A DNA stretch of 64,000 nucleotides from Oleidesulfovibrio sp964593925 (GTDB lineage Bacteria > Desulfobacterota > Desulfovibrionia > Desulfovibrionales > Desulfovibrionaceae): contig CAZQKM010000005.1 in assembly GCA_964593925.1 (NCBI GenBank), forward strand, positions 1 through 64,000, in the 5' to 3' direction. The notes below the pieces were generated by a model. The model was not told the DNA's origin. It worked only from the letters and a program-made list of their open reading frames with translations, and made no database searches. Shown here in pieces: positions 16,376 to 25,544 of the stretch. Position numbers and translations under genes: made by a program. Positions within the stretch are counted from its first letter, which is position 1. Every line of letters starts with the position of its first letter.

Positions 16376-17169
16376 ATGTGGCTGATAGCCAGTGGACGCG
16401 CTTTAGCCGCTCAGAACGGTACGCCCGTTATGCCATATTTTTGGGAGCCGGTATCATGCTGGCTTGGGCATGTCGAACCGTGCAAGTGGTTCCCGAGTTT
16501 CTCGCAGATGCGCCTGGACAGATGGCGGATCTTTTCCAGCGAATGTGGCCTGTGGATGTGACCTTCTATTACGAGGGTGTGCATAGTGCTTTGGCTGATA
16601 CATTACATATTGCCACGCTGGGAACGATGTTGGCCTTGATATTAGCAGTGCCTATTGGCATTATGGCTGCGCGGAATGTGTGCTGTGTGTCTGTACTCAA
16701 CTGGCTTGCCACATTCATTCTGGTTGCATCGCGCTCGGTTAATTCCTTGGTGTGGGCCTTGTTGTTTGTTGCTGTCTTTGGCCCTGGCACGTTGGCCGGA
16801 GTGGTGACCATTGGTATACGATCCGTAGGGTTTGTGGGCAAGCTGTTTGGTGAAGCTTTGGAAGAGGCGCGTACGGGGCCTGTGGAGGCCATGCGTGCAG
16901 CTGGTGCACCGTGGCTCAGTATTTTTTTGAAGGCCTATTGGCCGCAGGTAGTGCCTGCTTTTTGGAGTATCGCCCTGTTCCGATGGGATATTAATGTTCG
17001 TGAATCCGCTGTGATCGGTCTTGTGGGTGCAGGTGGTATTGGTGTTGCCCTTGATACGGCGCTCAACCTGTTCCAGTGGTCCAGGGTATCACTTATCCTT
17101 GTGTGTATTTTTGGGGTGGTTATGCTTGCCGAAGTGCTTGTAACACAAATACGTAAACGTATTATTTGA
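16372..17169 (+). CDS. phnE: Phosphonate-type ABC transporter permease (PhnE family, second copy)
   Basis: A 265-residue permease related to the preceding gene. The EAA-type loop EEARTGPVEAMRAAGAPWLSIFLKAYWPQVVP is present, as is the C-terminal DINVRESAVIGLVGAGGIGVALD. The start is the ATG at 16372 within the ATGA overlap; the frame is open further upstream inside phnE-1, but that would break the domain start. Tandem phnE genes are common in phnDCEE operons. No terminator is obvious after it, and the methyltransferase gene follows after about 85 bp. Confidence 0.92.
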   Translation: MNVADSQWTRFSRSERYARYAIFLGAGIMLAWACRTVQVVPEFLADAPGQMADLFQRMWPVDVTFYYEGVHSALADTLHIATLGTMLALILAVPIGIMAARNVCCVSVLNWLATFILVASRSVNSLVWALLFVAVFGPGTLAGVVTIGIRSVGFVGKLFGEALEEARTGPVEAMRAAGAPWLSIFLKAYWPQVVPAFWSIALFRWDINVRESAVIGLVGAGGIGVALDTALNLFQWSRVSLILVCIFGVVMLAEVLVTQIRKRII

Positions 17170-17254
17170 TGTATTTTTCATACGGGAAACAGAGGAGGAG
17201 GCTTGTCGGAATATACGTGGAGTAGCATGAAGGTGTGGCCCATGGGGTGTGGTA

Positions 17255-17830
17255 ATGAGCGGTTTTTGTGAGCGATTTACATTTTTTTGCCGCTGGCTGC
17301 AGGCCCCTTTGCAAGTGGCATCAGTTATTCCCAGTAGTCGCTATCTGGCACGGGCCATGGTTGGCGCTCTTCCTGGGAAAGATGGTGTCGTCTTGGAGCT
17401 TGGTGGAGGTACAGGACCCGTTACACGAGCGTTGCTTGAAGGGGGCGTTGCTGCCGAAGACCTGATCATAATTGAGCGGGACTGTCATTTTCATGAACTG
17501 TTGAGTAAAAAATTTTCTGATGTGACAGTCCTTTGTGGCAATGCTGCACACGCTTTTGATCTAGTTTCGCCTTTTCTTGAAGGAAGGCCAGTGCGGGCTG
17601 TAGTTTCCAGCTTGCCGTTTGTGCTTTTTCCGGCTTTGCTACAGCAGCAGATTTTGGAGCAGGCATTGCGTCTTACAAAAGACCGCGGGGTTTTTATCCA
17701 GTTTAGCTACGGGCTTATTTCGCCTATCAAGCCTTCTGCTCAAAAAGAGCTTGGTTTGCATGTGGAGCTGGCAACATCGGTATGGCGTAATTTGCCACCG
17801 GCAAAGGTGTGGAAGTGCTGCATGGTGTAG
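17255..17830 (+). CDS. SAM-dependent methyltransferase, PmtA-like (phospholipid N-methyltransferase type)
   Basis: A 191-residue class I methyltransferase. SAM motif I is VVLELGGGTGPVTRALL. The acidic end of strand 2 is LIIIERD. The VVSSLPFVLFPALLQQQIL and GVFIQFSYGLISPI segments, with the lead-in PLQVASVIPSSRYLARAM, are characteristic of the rhizobial-type PmtA family that methylates phosphatidylethanolamine. It could equally act on another lipid or small substrate. Start choice is uncertain: ATG 17255 or GTG 17249, both with only a weak purine-rich site. A 22-codon frame with a much better Shine-Dalgarno overlaps the start. It may be read from the phn operon. Confidence 0.75.
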   Translation: MSGFCERFTFFCRWLQAPLQVASVIPSSRYLARAMVGALPGKDGVVLELGGGTGPVTRALLEGGVAAEDLIIIERDCHFHELLSKKFSDVTVLCGNAAHAFDLVSPFLEGRPVRAVVSSLPFVLFPALLQQQILEQALRLTKDRGVFIQFSYGLISPIKPSAQKELGLHVELATSVWRNLPPAKVWKCCMV

Positions 17831-17864
17831 CGTGCCAGGATAGGGGTATGACAAAGTACTTTTA

Positions 17865-17924
17865 TCTTGACACATAAAAAGCCACCGGAGCAGAAGCGTT
17901 CCGGTGGCTTTTTATGTGTCAAGA
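17865..17924. terminator. Long bidirectional terminator between convergent genes
   Basis: A perfect 25-bp stem (17865-17889 with 17900-17924) and a 10-nt loop. It contains AAAAAGCCACCGGA and its complement, so T-tracts fall within the arm on both strands. It separates the plus-strand methyltransferase and the minus-strand antiporter. Confidence 0.9.
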
Positions 17925-17939
17925 CATGTGTAGAGTATG

Positions 17940-19646
17940 CTATTCTGGCAGTCTTGTTCCCACAAGGCGTAAAAGAACAAAGACACCTCCGATTCCAGCC
18001 AGCACGGCAGCCAGAACCGGCATGCCGAGAGCCACGGGCAGATAGCCTAGCAACACGGCACAGCCTCCCACGGTCAACGCATAAGCAAGCTGTGTGCGTG
18101 TGTGGTCGATATGGTCGCAGGCTCCTCCCATGGAAGACAGGATGGTTGTGTCCGAAATGGGTGAGCAATGGTCGCCGAAAATGGCACCGGTGAGCACCGC
18201 ACCGATGTTCATGATTAGATAACCGTGTTCCGGTATCAGTGCCCATGCCAGGGGGATGGCCAGTGGCATCAGAATGCCCATGGTGCCATACGAGGTACCA
18301 GTGGCAAAAGATATGGCTGAGCCCAGTATGAAGATAATGCTGGGCAAGAGAAAAGGCGGCAGAGTATCAGAAAGCATCGTGACCAAGTAGTGGGCGGCGC
18401 CCAGCTCTTTGATCATGCCGGAAAGTGACCAGGCAAGAAGCAGGATGACAGCGGTAATGCTTAAAGACTTGATACCCTGTACCCAGATAGAAAGTGCTTC
18501 TTCCAACTTGAAGATTTGGCGACTCATTCCCAAGGCAATGCTGATGATGCCAGCCAGGAGTGCGGCCTGAAAAAGCACCACGGACGCATCAGACATGCCA
18601 AAACAGATACGTAGCGCGGCAAAACTGACCGGAGCCTCATTGACGAGGCGTATAAGGCCCTTATCTTCTCCATCCATGATAGTCTGATAGCCGCTGAAGT
18701 AAAATCCTAAAAAGGCCGTGACGATCAAGGTACTGATAGGGATTATGGCGTTCCAAATGCATAGCCGGACTTTGGGGTCGGGCTCCAGGCCGGTGGCCTC
18801 ATCCGCCACCATGGGTTTGGCATTGTCGGCCAACACCTTGCCCGTCGTACGCGTCCGGGTCTCTGCTTTGAGCATGGGGCCAAATTCGCGTAGCAGCCAG
18901 ATACCCGCCACTACAAAAGCCAGCATGAAGATATTATAGAACCTGAAAGGAAGTGTTTCTAGGAAGACGCCATACGCATTGGCCTGCACTCCTATGGCGT
19001 CAAAGCCGTCTTTGATGAGCCCGATTTCATAGGCTACCCACGTGGAAATAAAGGCCATACCCGCAATGGGGGCGGCAGTGGCGTCGATAATGAAAGCCAG
19101 TTTTTCGCGGGAAACACGCATTTTGTCCGTGACGGGGCGCATGATGGGCCCTACGGTCAACGCATTGGCATAATCATCAAAAAATATGACAAGCCCCATT
19201 AAAAAGGCAGAATTTTGTGCAGCTCTGGCGCTTTTTGCCTTGCGAGCCAGTGCCAGGGCAATGGCCTTGGTTCCACCCATGCGCGAGATAAGGGCGATCA
19301 GGCCGCCAATGGCTAGAACCTGTAGAATAATACCGGCATTCCATGTGTTGGAGAGAGAAGCCAAAATTTCGCGGGTGACACGTAAAAAACCTTGGATCAC
19401 ACCTGAGTATAGGTCAAACCCCTTCATTTCCAACAGGAGCGCTCCAGAAAAGACACCAAGGAAAAGCGAAAGGATCACATTGCGTGTGAGAAAGGCCAAG
19501 GCAATGGCTGTAACCGGTGGAAGAAGTGTCCATATACCAAAACGCATGGCATTGGCCGGGCCCAACGCCGAATCTGCAGCCAACGTTGGTACTGCAAGTA
19601 GCAGAAATTGTGCAGCAAGGCCCAGAACCAACACAGGTAGGCGCAT
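17940..19646 (-). CDS. Na+/H+ antiporter, NhaC family
   Basis: A 568-residue polytopic protein. It begins with a signal-like segment MRLPVLVLGLAAQFLLLAVPTLAA, followed by about 11-12 TMs. The family features are FGIWTLLPPVTAIALAFLTRNVILSLFLGVFSGALL, IFFDDYANALTVGPIMRPVTDKMRVSREKLAFIIDATAAPIAGM (conserved DDYAN and TAAP) and ISFATGTSYGTMGILMPLAIPLAW with GDHCSPISDTTILSS. It exchanges Na+ for H+ across the inner membrane; some relatives exchange malate/lactate or amino acids, so the substrate call is provisional. The start at 19646 was chosen for AAGGAG seven bases upstream. The frame extends another 94 codons without support. Confidence 0.9.
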   Translation of the reverse strand: MRLPVLVLGLAAQFLLLAVPTLAADSALGPANAMRFGIWTLLPPVTAIALAFLTRNVILSLFLGVFSGALLLEMKGFDLYSGVIQGFLRVTREILASLSNTWNAGIILQVLAIGGLIALISRMGGTKAIALALARKAKSARAAQNSAFLMGLVIFFDDYANALTVGPIMRPVTDKMRVSREKLAFIIDATAAPIAGMAFISTWVAYEIGLIKDGFDAIGVQANAYGVFLETLPFRFYNIFMLAFVVAGIWLLREFGPMLKAETRTRTTGKVLADNAKPMVADEATGLEPDPKVRLCIWNAIIPISTLIVTAFLGFYFSGYQTIMDGEDKGLIRLVNEAPVSFAALRICFGMSDASVVLFQAALLAGIISIALGMSRQIFKLEEALSIWVQGIKSLSITAVILLLAWSLSGMIKELGAAHYLVTMLSDTLPPFLLPSIIFILGSAISFATGTSYGTMGILMPLAIPLAWALIPEHGYLIMNIGAVLTGAIFGDHCSPISDTTILSSMGGACDHIDHTRTQLAYALTVGGCAVLLGYLPVALGMPVLAAVLAGIGGVFVLLRLVGTRLPE

Positions 19647-20191
19647 TGCAGAACTCCTTGTTATGATAAACAAAAATATACCATTACGCCAAAGTTGCCT
19701 GTATGGCAACGGCCTTTGATACGGTGTACAACCCAAAGAGCCCTTTGAGCTGGCGGTAGGCTGGAATGCAAAGGCACGCCCGGAGGGCTGGGCGGGCATG
19801 GCAAGTATTGCAAGTATTTTGGGAAAAAAGGGGGTAGTGTTGGCCTGGGCAAAGTTATTTTTGTGCAGTCTACAGGCGCTTCTGGCCTTGGTCTTCTGGT
19901 GTGGAAATATAGAAAAGTTCAATGTCAATGGGCCAAAATTATGCTCTTTGGGGGAGTATGCAGATAAAGGGCAATGCCAAGGGCCGCTGCAAGAAGAGAA
20001 CAGCGGCTATTTTAGTGGAGGGCATGCGCATGGTTTGATAAGTCAAGCCGCATTTTTTGCCACGACAAGATTGGCCCGCACTTCTAAAGATTTTATGTAT
20101 ACTACTGGATTGACGCTTTGCGTACCATGGCCGGTTTTGCAAAAGGGATTTTTGGCCAAGCAGAGTACTGCGGTGCAGGATACATCGGCGG
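19647..20191. other. Intergenic region between the antiporter and M23 peptidase genes
   Basis: About 545 bp. A short inverted repeat GCCGCTG...CAGCGGC (about 19983-20007) may end transcription of the peptidase gene, but lacks a strong T-run. No gene recognised. Confidence 0.45.
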
Positions 20192-21097
20192 CTAGTCCAG
20201 AATATAACGTTTGGGGTCCACGCACACACCATTTAGCCGTACCTCATAGTGCAGGTGTGGCCCGGTGCTCCGGCCAGAGTTCCCCATATAGGCAATGAGT
20301 TCGCCACGGGTGACTTTTTGTCCCTGCTTTACGGCTGCATTGCGCAGGTGGGCATAACGCGTTGTGAGGCCGTCGCTGTGGCGTATCAGGAGCGTATTGC
20401 CATACGCTCCGTCTGTACCGGTGAATACGACTTCACCATTGGCCGGGGCATAGATGGGGGTCCCGGGGCGATTGGCAATGTCAAGCCCCTTGTGAAAGTC
20501 CCGACGATCGGTAAAAGGAGAACGACGCGAACCAAAGGGGGAAGTAACCCAACCTTCGGTAGGCCAGATTGAGGGGGTGGCTGCCAGAATATCGCGTTTT
20601 TTGTTCAATTTGGTCAGCAATTCTTGCTGGCGGACTTCTTCAAGACGGGCCTCTGTGCGAAGTTGTTTAAGGAAGCTGTGTATTTTTCGGGTGAGTAGCT
20701 CTTGCCTGTGGAGAGGCAAGGAGCCTTCGGCAAAGATTTCGTCAACCTGCGTGCCTCCGGCGGATGTTCTTTCTGCGGTTTCCTGATCAATGTTGGCCAT
20801 GATGCGAAGTTTGGAGTCAAATTGACGAATACGCTGCAAATCTTCATGGAGGTTACGTAGTTTGCCCGCCATGCTTAGGATCTGTACACTCTGTTCATCG
20901 GTCAGCTTTTCAGACAGAGTCAGCGCGTCTTGCATGGAATTGTATTGGTGGTAATACTTGGCAAAGTAAATGTTGCTACTCACAAGTCCGACTATGAGCA
21001 AGCCCAGGCAAAAAAGCAACCAGCCCTGAATGCGTAGGTTGCCACAGCATCCCTGATGCCCCTTGAAGATGAGAATATGGTATTTATTAAATAACAT
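20192..21097 (-). CDS. M23 family metallopeptidase (LytM domain, membrane-anchored)
   Basis: A 301-residue protein. It has a short cytoplasmic N-terminus, one TM (LLFCLGLLIVGLVSSNIYF, about 27-45), a periplasmic helical/coiled-coil region (about 50-170) and a C-terminal LytM/peptidase M23 domain. Zinc-site motifs are FHKGLDIANRPGTPIYAPANGEV (HxxxD) and STGPHLHYEVRLNG (HxH), so it looks catalytically competent. Such proteins cut peptidoglycan cross-links or activate amidases during growth and division. The ATG at 21097 has only a distant purine-rich site. The upstream gene ends 103 bp away in the same direction. Confidence 0.92.
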   Translation of the reverse strand: MLFNKYHILIFKGHQGCCGNLRIQGWLLFCLGLLIVGLVSSNIYFAKYYHQYNSMQDALTLSEKLTDEQSVQILSMAGKLRNLHEDLQRIRQFDSKLRIMANIDQETAERTSAGGTQVDEIFAEGSLPLHRQELLTRKIHSFLKQLRTEARLEEVRQQELLTKLNKKRDILAATPSIWPTEGWVTSPFGSRRSPFTDRRDFHKGLDIANRPGTPIYAPANGEVVFTGTDGAYGNTLLIRHSDGLTTRYAHLRNAAVKQGQKVTRGELIAYMGNSGRSTGPHLHYEVRLNGVCVDPKRYILD

Positions 21098-21200
21098 GGC
21101 GTGCGATGTCCGCCTTGTTTCGAGTGTGTCAAGAGCACAGAGTTGTTGTCGCAGAATCGTTACGACGGAATATGGAGGTTACTAGCCTGTACTCGCAACC

Positions 21201-21953
21201 TTACGTTGAATCAGCCCGGTGTGTCAAGCTTATTTGCCAACGCAGGAGCCCGTTGAACACATTGCGCTTCAGGGTTTTATTGCGTTTACACATGGCCTGA
21301 AATTCCTGCATGATTTCTGTGCGGCGCGAGTCATATGCCGAGGGGCAGGGGTTGGTCCAAAGGGGCAGGTTCCACGCACGTACGGCTTTGGCGATGATAG
21401 TTTTTTCTATCAGCATCAAGGGGCGGATGACTTTGAGTCGGCCGTTGAAAAAGTCTTCAGCGATACCCATGCCTTCCACACGGCCACCTTCATAAAGATT
21501 CATATAGAATGTTGCAACCAGATCGTCGGCATTGTGGCCAAAGGCGAGGTGAGACAGGTTGTATTTTTTGCACAATTCAAACAGACGTTTACGGCGTAGC
21601 ATGGCGCAGTAAAAGCAAGGGGAATTTCTTTTGTTCTCAGGGGAGTGTGCGCGTGGCCCATGGCCTGTCACTTCCACATGTCCTGCAATCCCTTCGCGGT
21701 GAAGCCAGTCCAGCAGCGGGGCATGGCTCTGTTCGTCAAATCCCGGGTTGACATGCAAGGCCATGATTTCAAAATGAAACGGCACAATGCGTTGGCGATA
21801 CAGAAGAACCCGCAGCAGTACCCAGCTGTCCATGCCCCCAGAGACAGCCACCCCGACCCGCGCGCCAGGGTATATCATGTCAGTGTGCTGCATGAGCTTG
21901 CCCGCACCGGCAATGCACTGTTTTTGTGCATAATTTAGATTCTCTTTCCCCAC
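21201..21953 (-). CDS. PP-loop ATPase, TtcA-like tRNA 2-thiolation family
   Basis: A 250-residue N-type ATP pyrophosphatase. The PP-loop is VGVAVSGGMDSWVLLRVL. The cysteine pair CFYC lies in PCFYCAMLRRKRLFELCKKY, followed by LAFGHNADDLVATFYMNLYEGG. RPLMLIEKTIIAKAVRAWNLPLW precedes a third Cys in NPCPSAYDSRRTEI. TtcA uses an Fe-S cluster held by such cysteines to thiolate cytidine 32 of tRNA; this protein is a shorter relative, so the exact target is inferred. The start is GTG at 21953 with AAGGA six bases upstream. Probably co-transcribed with the M23 gene. Confidence 0.8.
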   Translation of the reverse strand: MGKENLNYAQKQCIAGAGKLMQHTDMIYPGARVGVAVSGGMDSWVLLRVLLYRQRIVPFHFEIMALHVNPGFDEQSHAPLLDWLHREGIAGHVEVTGHGPRAHSPENKRNSPCFYCAMLRRKRLFELCKKYNLSHLAFGHNADDLVATFYMNLYEGGRVEGMGIAEDFFNGRLKVIRPLMLIEKTIIAKAVRAWNLPLWTNPCPSAYDSRRTEIMQEFQAMCKRNKTLKRNVFNGLLRWQISLTHRADST

Positions 21954-22249
21954 GATATTTCCTTGGCATTACAGGCGACGCGGCTCTGATACATGCTTCC
22001 GTGCCCTTGCGCAAGTCTTTACAAGGAGAATGGCCCCGGAGGCGTCTTTGCTGGGCCGGGCGGTTGACATTATATAGGGGGGTAGGTATGTTAATTGGAT
22101 TAATATAGCTACTTGATCTGGGCGTCTTGGTGGGGTGTTGTGTAGGGTTTGTGCAAAAAACGTATAGACCGTGTGTAGCCCAATGGCACGCCGCATGCGG
22201 CGGCAAGGTGTACTGTTTTTTTAGGTTTTTTAGTTAAGTCAGAGTCTCC

Positions 22250-23593
22250 ATGAAGAAACGTCTGCTTGTCGTCACGGTCATTGCAGGTTTTGCAGTATTT
22301 ATTGCCGTGGGCGGGTACTGGTGGACGCGTCGGGCCTTGGCGCCTGGTGACGCATTGTGGCCGGTGCCCGTACATTCTTTTTCTGGCCGCATCGCCTTGG
22401 TTGCCGGAGGGATTCCTTTTGATTTGTTGACAGATAATGGCCGCTGGGTGTTGCGGCGAGTCAGGGACGGTGGCGCTTGTCTTGCTGACGTAGAAAAGGT
22501 GGACGCTTTTCTTGAGGCAGTGCAGCAGGCGAGACCCCTGCAGTATATGGGGCCATACCAACCCGACCTGGCAGGGCCATATGGCCTCGAGGGCCAAGAG
22601 TGGGGAATTACTTTTGATGGCCGTGTTCCGTGGTCTGTTTTTTTTGGGGCAAAAGGGTGGCGCACGGGCTCGCTGTATGCTTGGACGACTCAGAACGAGG
22701 GCAGTTTGTACCTCGTAGATGATGTGTACCGGCGTTTTTTGGATGATCCGGTGCAAAATTATTGTGACATGCGTCTTGTGGGTATGCGTTCTGAGGATAT
22801 CAGGAGAGTTGCCTCGGAGGCAATGGGACTTGAGGCATGGGAGGCTGTTCGCAAGGCTGACAGCTTTGTGTTTTCAGGAGTAAAAGAGGCCGTCGAGACT
22901 GTTGATGTCTCTGGCCAGGCCATGGATTTTTATCTGCATGTGCTAACGGGCATGCGGGCTTTGGGCATAGTAGCGGAGCCACCCGATGTTTTGCCACCGG
23001 TACAGTTGCGTATCAGGCTCTGGGGGAATGATGTTCCAACCCCCGAGGAGGTTCTCGTGTACCCCGGCGATGGAGCGACATTTTTTTGCCGGACTTCACG
23101 ACAGCCGGGATATATGGTGCTGGAAAAGGAACAAGTAGACAAGTTGACCCGCTCTGCATTTGATATGCGCGAGCGATTTGTGCTCGGGCGTGGGCTGGAT
23201 GGGGTAGACGGACAAAAAATTACGCTGCATAGAGATGGTATAGACGCGACATTTCTTCTTGGTCGTAAAGAGGAGGGATGGAGAGATCTTGTGACCGGGG
23301 GTGCCGTGCTGGGGCTTGATGTGATCACGTATCAGCTCGGAACATTGCAGTATGAACGGCCTCCCATAGATCAGGTGCCCCCTGAAGCCCGCCCTTGGCT
23401 GATGTGGGAGTTGCGTGGAGAAGGGGGCACGGCCCCGTTGGTGTTGCATTTTTATAAAGATGCCACCTTACCCCCCGGGCAGTGTTGGGTCAGGGTAGAG
23501 GATAGAGGGCCGTGGTTTATGGTGAAATCCCGTCTTGTGGATGATATGCTAAGCCGGGTGCCGGCTCCGGCACCTGTGCCTGAAGCGTTGTAG
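22250..23593 (+). CDS. DUF4340 domain protein
   Basis: A 447-residue protein with one N-terminal membrane anchor (LLVVTVIAGFAVFIAVGGYWWT) and a long extracytoplasmic part. The DUF4340 pattern is visible as repeated modules (FDLLTDNGRWVLRRV....ADVEKVDAFLEAVQQAR, YGLEGQEWGITFDGRVPWSVFFGAKGWRTGSLYAW). These proteins are often encoded with gliding-type or ABC-2 transport operons, but here it precedes rpoZ. Function unknown. The ATG at 22250 is well placed for the TM, but its ribosome site is weak. Confidence 0.7.
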   Translation: MKKRLLVVTVIAGFAVFIAVGGYWWTRRALAPGDALWPVPVHSFSGRIALVAGGIPFDLLTDNGRWVLRRVRDGGACLADVEKVDAFLEAVQQARPLQYMGPYQPDLAGPYGLEGQEWGITFDGRVPWSVFFGAKGWRTGSLYAWTTQNEGSLYLVDDVYRRFLDDPVQNYCDMRLVGMRSEDIRRVASEAMGLEAWEAVRKADSFVFSGVKEAVETVDVSGQAMDFYLHVLTGMRALGIVAEPPDVLPPVQLRIRLWGNDVPTPEEVLVYPGDGATFFCRTSRQPGYMVLEKEQVDKLTRSAFDMRERFVLGRGLDGVDGQKITLHRDGIDATFLLGRKEEGWRDLVTGGAVLGLDVITYQLGTLQYERPPIDQVPPEARPWLMWELRGEGGTAPLVLHFYKDATLPPGQCWVRVEDRGPWFMVKSRLVDDMLSRVPAPAPVPEAL

Positions 23594-23653
23594 GCCGGCA
23601 TGGGCAGCTGCGGTCTGCAGTGAAGAATACTTTTTTATACAAGGAGTCTGAGC

Positions 23654-23872
23654 ATGGCGCGTATTACTGTTGAAGATTGTATGGAGCATGTGGATAATCG
23701 TTTTTTGCTTGTCCAGATGGCCATTAAGCGGGTGAAGCAGTTCCGGGAAGGCTATGAGCCTTTGGTCCCCTCTAGAAATAAAGAGGTTGTCACAGCCCTG
23801 CGTGAGATTGCAGCCGCAAAGGTGTTGCCCGAAGGTGCCGTGCCATGCGTTGCGGAACAGGTAGCTGAATAG
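23654..23872 (+). CDS. rpoZ: DNA-directed RNA polymerase omega subunit
   Basis: A 72-residue protein with the RpoZ pattern: ARITVEDCMEHVDNRFLLVQMAIKRVKQF, then PLVPSRNKEVVTALREIAAAKV. Omega helps fold and assemble the beta' subunit. AAGGAG precedes the ATG. Five bases separate it from dnaJ, so the two are co-transcribed; from memory the same order occurs in D. vulgaris. Slightly short, but within range for Deltaproteobacteria. Confidence 0.92.
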   Translation: MARITVEDCMEHVDNRFLLVQMAIKRVKQFREGYEPLVPSRNKEVVTALREIAAAKVLPEGAVPCVAEQVAE

Positions 23873-23877
23873 TAGCC

Positions 23878-24993
23878 ATGAGCCAACGCGATTATTACGA
23901 GACTCTTGGGGTCTCACGAGATGCCGGAGCGGATGAAATCAAACGTGCCTATCGCAAAAAGGCCATGGAGTTTCACCCCGACAGAAATCCGGATAATCCT
24001 GAGGCGGAAAAACGCTTTAAAGAAGCGGCAGAGGCGTACGATGTGCTTCGTGATGCTGAAAAGCGGGCACGGTATGATCGTTTTGGTCATGCAGGTGTCA
24101 GTGGCGGCTACACTGGCGGTTTTTCCAATGCCGAGGATATCTTTTCTCATTTTGGTGATATTTTTGGCGACCTGTTTGGTTTTTCCGGTATGGGGGGGGC
24201 TGGTCCGCGGGTACAGGCAGGCGCGGATTTGCGTTATAATTTGACAGTGTCCTTCAGGCAAGCGGCCAAAGGGGATGAGATTTCCCTACGTATTCCCAAA
24301 AGCGTTACCTGTCCTGACTGTTCTGGAAGCCGCTCGGCTCAGGGCAGCCAGCCAGAGCCTTGTTCGCAATGCGGTGGGAGCGGGCAGGTGATCCGCAGGC
24401 AGGGCTTTTTCCAGATGGCGATGCCTTGCGGCGCATGCCACGGTGTCGGCCAGATCATACGTCATCCCTGTCCGCGTTGCCGAGGTAAAGGGCAGGTGGA
24501 GGAAGTACGCGAGCTGTCAGTACGTATTCCTGCTGGTGTGGATTCGGGTAATCGGCTGCGTTTGCGCGGGGAAGGTGCCCCGGGAGTACATGGCGGCCCG
24601 CCTGGCGACCTGTATGTTATTATCCGTGTGGAGGAAGACGGAACATTTCAGCGCCAGGGGCAGGATCTCATTGTCCGGAAGGAAATTTCGTTTGTGCAGG
24701 CTATCCTGGGCGATCGTGTCGAGGTGCCCACTCTGGATGAGCCAGCTTTTGTGGATGTGCCGCGAGGAACCCAAAGCGGTGAAGTATTCCGTCTTGCGGG
24801 CAAGGGACTCCCGCATATTGGCGGTGTACAGAGCGGTGCTTTGCTAGTCGAACTCATCGTGCGCATACCTTCAAGCGTCAGTGGAGAGCAGGAACAACTA
24901 TTGCGTGAGTTCGTACGCCTAGAAGAGCAAAAGCCCATGCACAAGGTAAAAAACATGTTCAAAAAGGCTGGTAAGGCCATGGGGCTGGATTAA
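23878..24993 (+). CDS. dnaJ: Chaperone DnaJ
   Basis: A 371-residue type I J-protein that stimulates DnaK ATPase and holds unfolded clients. The J domain (1-70) has the HPD motif in EFHPDRNPD. A Gly/Phe-rich linker follows (GGYTGGFSNAEDIFSHFGDIFGDLFGF), then four zinc-finger repeats (CPDCSGSR, CSQCGGSG, CGACHGVG, CPRCRGKG), then two C-terminal beta domains. The first zinc repeat ends SGSR rather than GxG, a small deviation. The ribosome site is weak, consistent with coupling to rpoZ. Confidence 0.96.
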   Translation: MSQRDYYETLGVSRDAGADEIKRAYRKKAMEFHPDRNPDNPEAEKRFKEAAEAYDVLRDAEKRARYDRFGHAGVSGGYTGGFSNAEDIFSHFGDIFGDLFGFSGMGGAGPRVQAGADLRYNLTVSFRQAAKGDEISLRIPKSVTCPDCSGSRSAQGSQPEPCSQCGGSGQVIRRQGFFQMAMPCGACHGVGQIIRHPCPRCRGKGQVEEVRELSVRIPAGVDSGNRLRLRGEGAPGVHGGPPGDLYVIIRVEEDGTFQRQGQDLIVRKEISFVQAILGDRVEVPTLDEPAFVDVPRGTQSGEVFRLAGKGLPHIGGVQSGALLVELIVRIPSSVSGEQEQLLREFVRLEEQKPMHKVKNMFKKAGKAMGLD

Positions 24994-24995
24994 CG

Positions 24996-25475
24996 GTGTG
25001 TGCCTGCTTTTCACACGTGCATGACGATGGCTCCATCACCATGGTGGATGTGGGTGCCAAAGACGATACTCAACGTACAGCCATTGTGTGTAGTGCGGTC
25101 GAAATGGCCCCTGCAACGTTGGATATGCTCCGACGTCGGGCATTGCCCAAAGGGGATGTGCTGGCCACGGCAAAGGTAGCCGGCATTCAAGCTGCAAAGC
25201 GCACTTGGGAACTTATACCGCTTTGCCACCCTTTGCTGCTCAGCTACGTGGATGTGCGTTTTACCTTGGACGATACGCTTCCCGGCGTGCTCATAGAGGC
25301 AGAGGCCAGAACGACGTTCAAGACAGGTGTGGAGATGGAAGCGCTTGTCGCTGCACAGGTAGCAGCCCTGACACTTTATGATATGTGCAAAGCCGTGCAA
25401 AAGGATATGGTGCTGCGTGACTGCCGCTTGGTATACAAATCCGGCGGTAAAAGTGGCGAGTTCAAGGCAAGGTGA
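24996..25475 (+). CDS. moaC: Cyclic pyranopterin monophosphate synthase
   Basis: A 159-residue MoaC, which with MoaA forms cyclic pyranopterin monophosphate from GTP in molybdopterin synthesis. Motifs are MVDVGAKDDTQRTA near the N-terminus, PKGDVLATAKVAGIQAAKRTWELIPLCHPLLLS (active site KxxxLIPLCHP) and TGVEMEALVAAQVAALTLYDMCKAVQKDM. The start is GTG at 24996, two bases after the dnaJ stop, implying coupling. Sulfate reducers need the cofactor for formate dehydrogenases. No other moa genes are in the window. Confidence 0.95.
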   Translation: MCACFSHVHDDGSITMVDVGAKDDTQRTAIVCSAVEMAPATLDMLRRRALPKGDVLATAKVAGIQAAKRTWELIPLCHPLLLSYVDVRFTLDDTLPGVLIEAEARTTFKTGVEMEALVAAQVAALTLYDMCKAVQKDMVLRDCRLVYKSGGKSGEFKAR

Positions 25476-25514
25476 TTGTTGCCGGACGACTGTATGCCCT
25501 TTAGATTCTAAATG

Positions 25515-25544
25515 CCCCGCCTGTTTTCGGAGCGGGGTTTTTTT
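25515..25544 (+). terminator. Intrinsic terminator of the rpoZ-dnaJ-moaC unit
   Basis: CCCCGC (25515-25520) pairs with GCGGGG (25532-25537) over an 11-nt loop, followed by T7. It lies 40 bp after moaC. Confidence 0.88.

Noticed and set aside
19798..20298. 166-codon plus-strand frame between antiporter and M23 genes
   Set aside because: Overlaps the M23 coding region antisense and has no ribosome site or homology.
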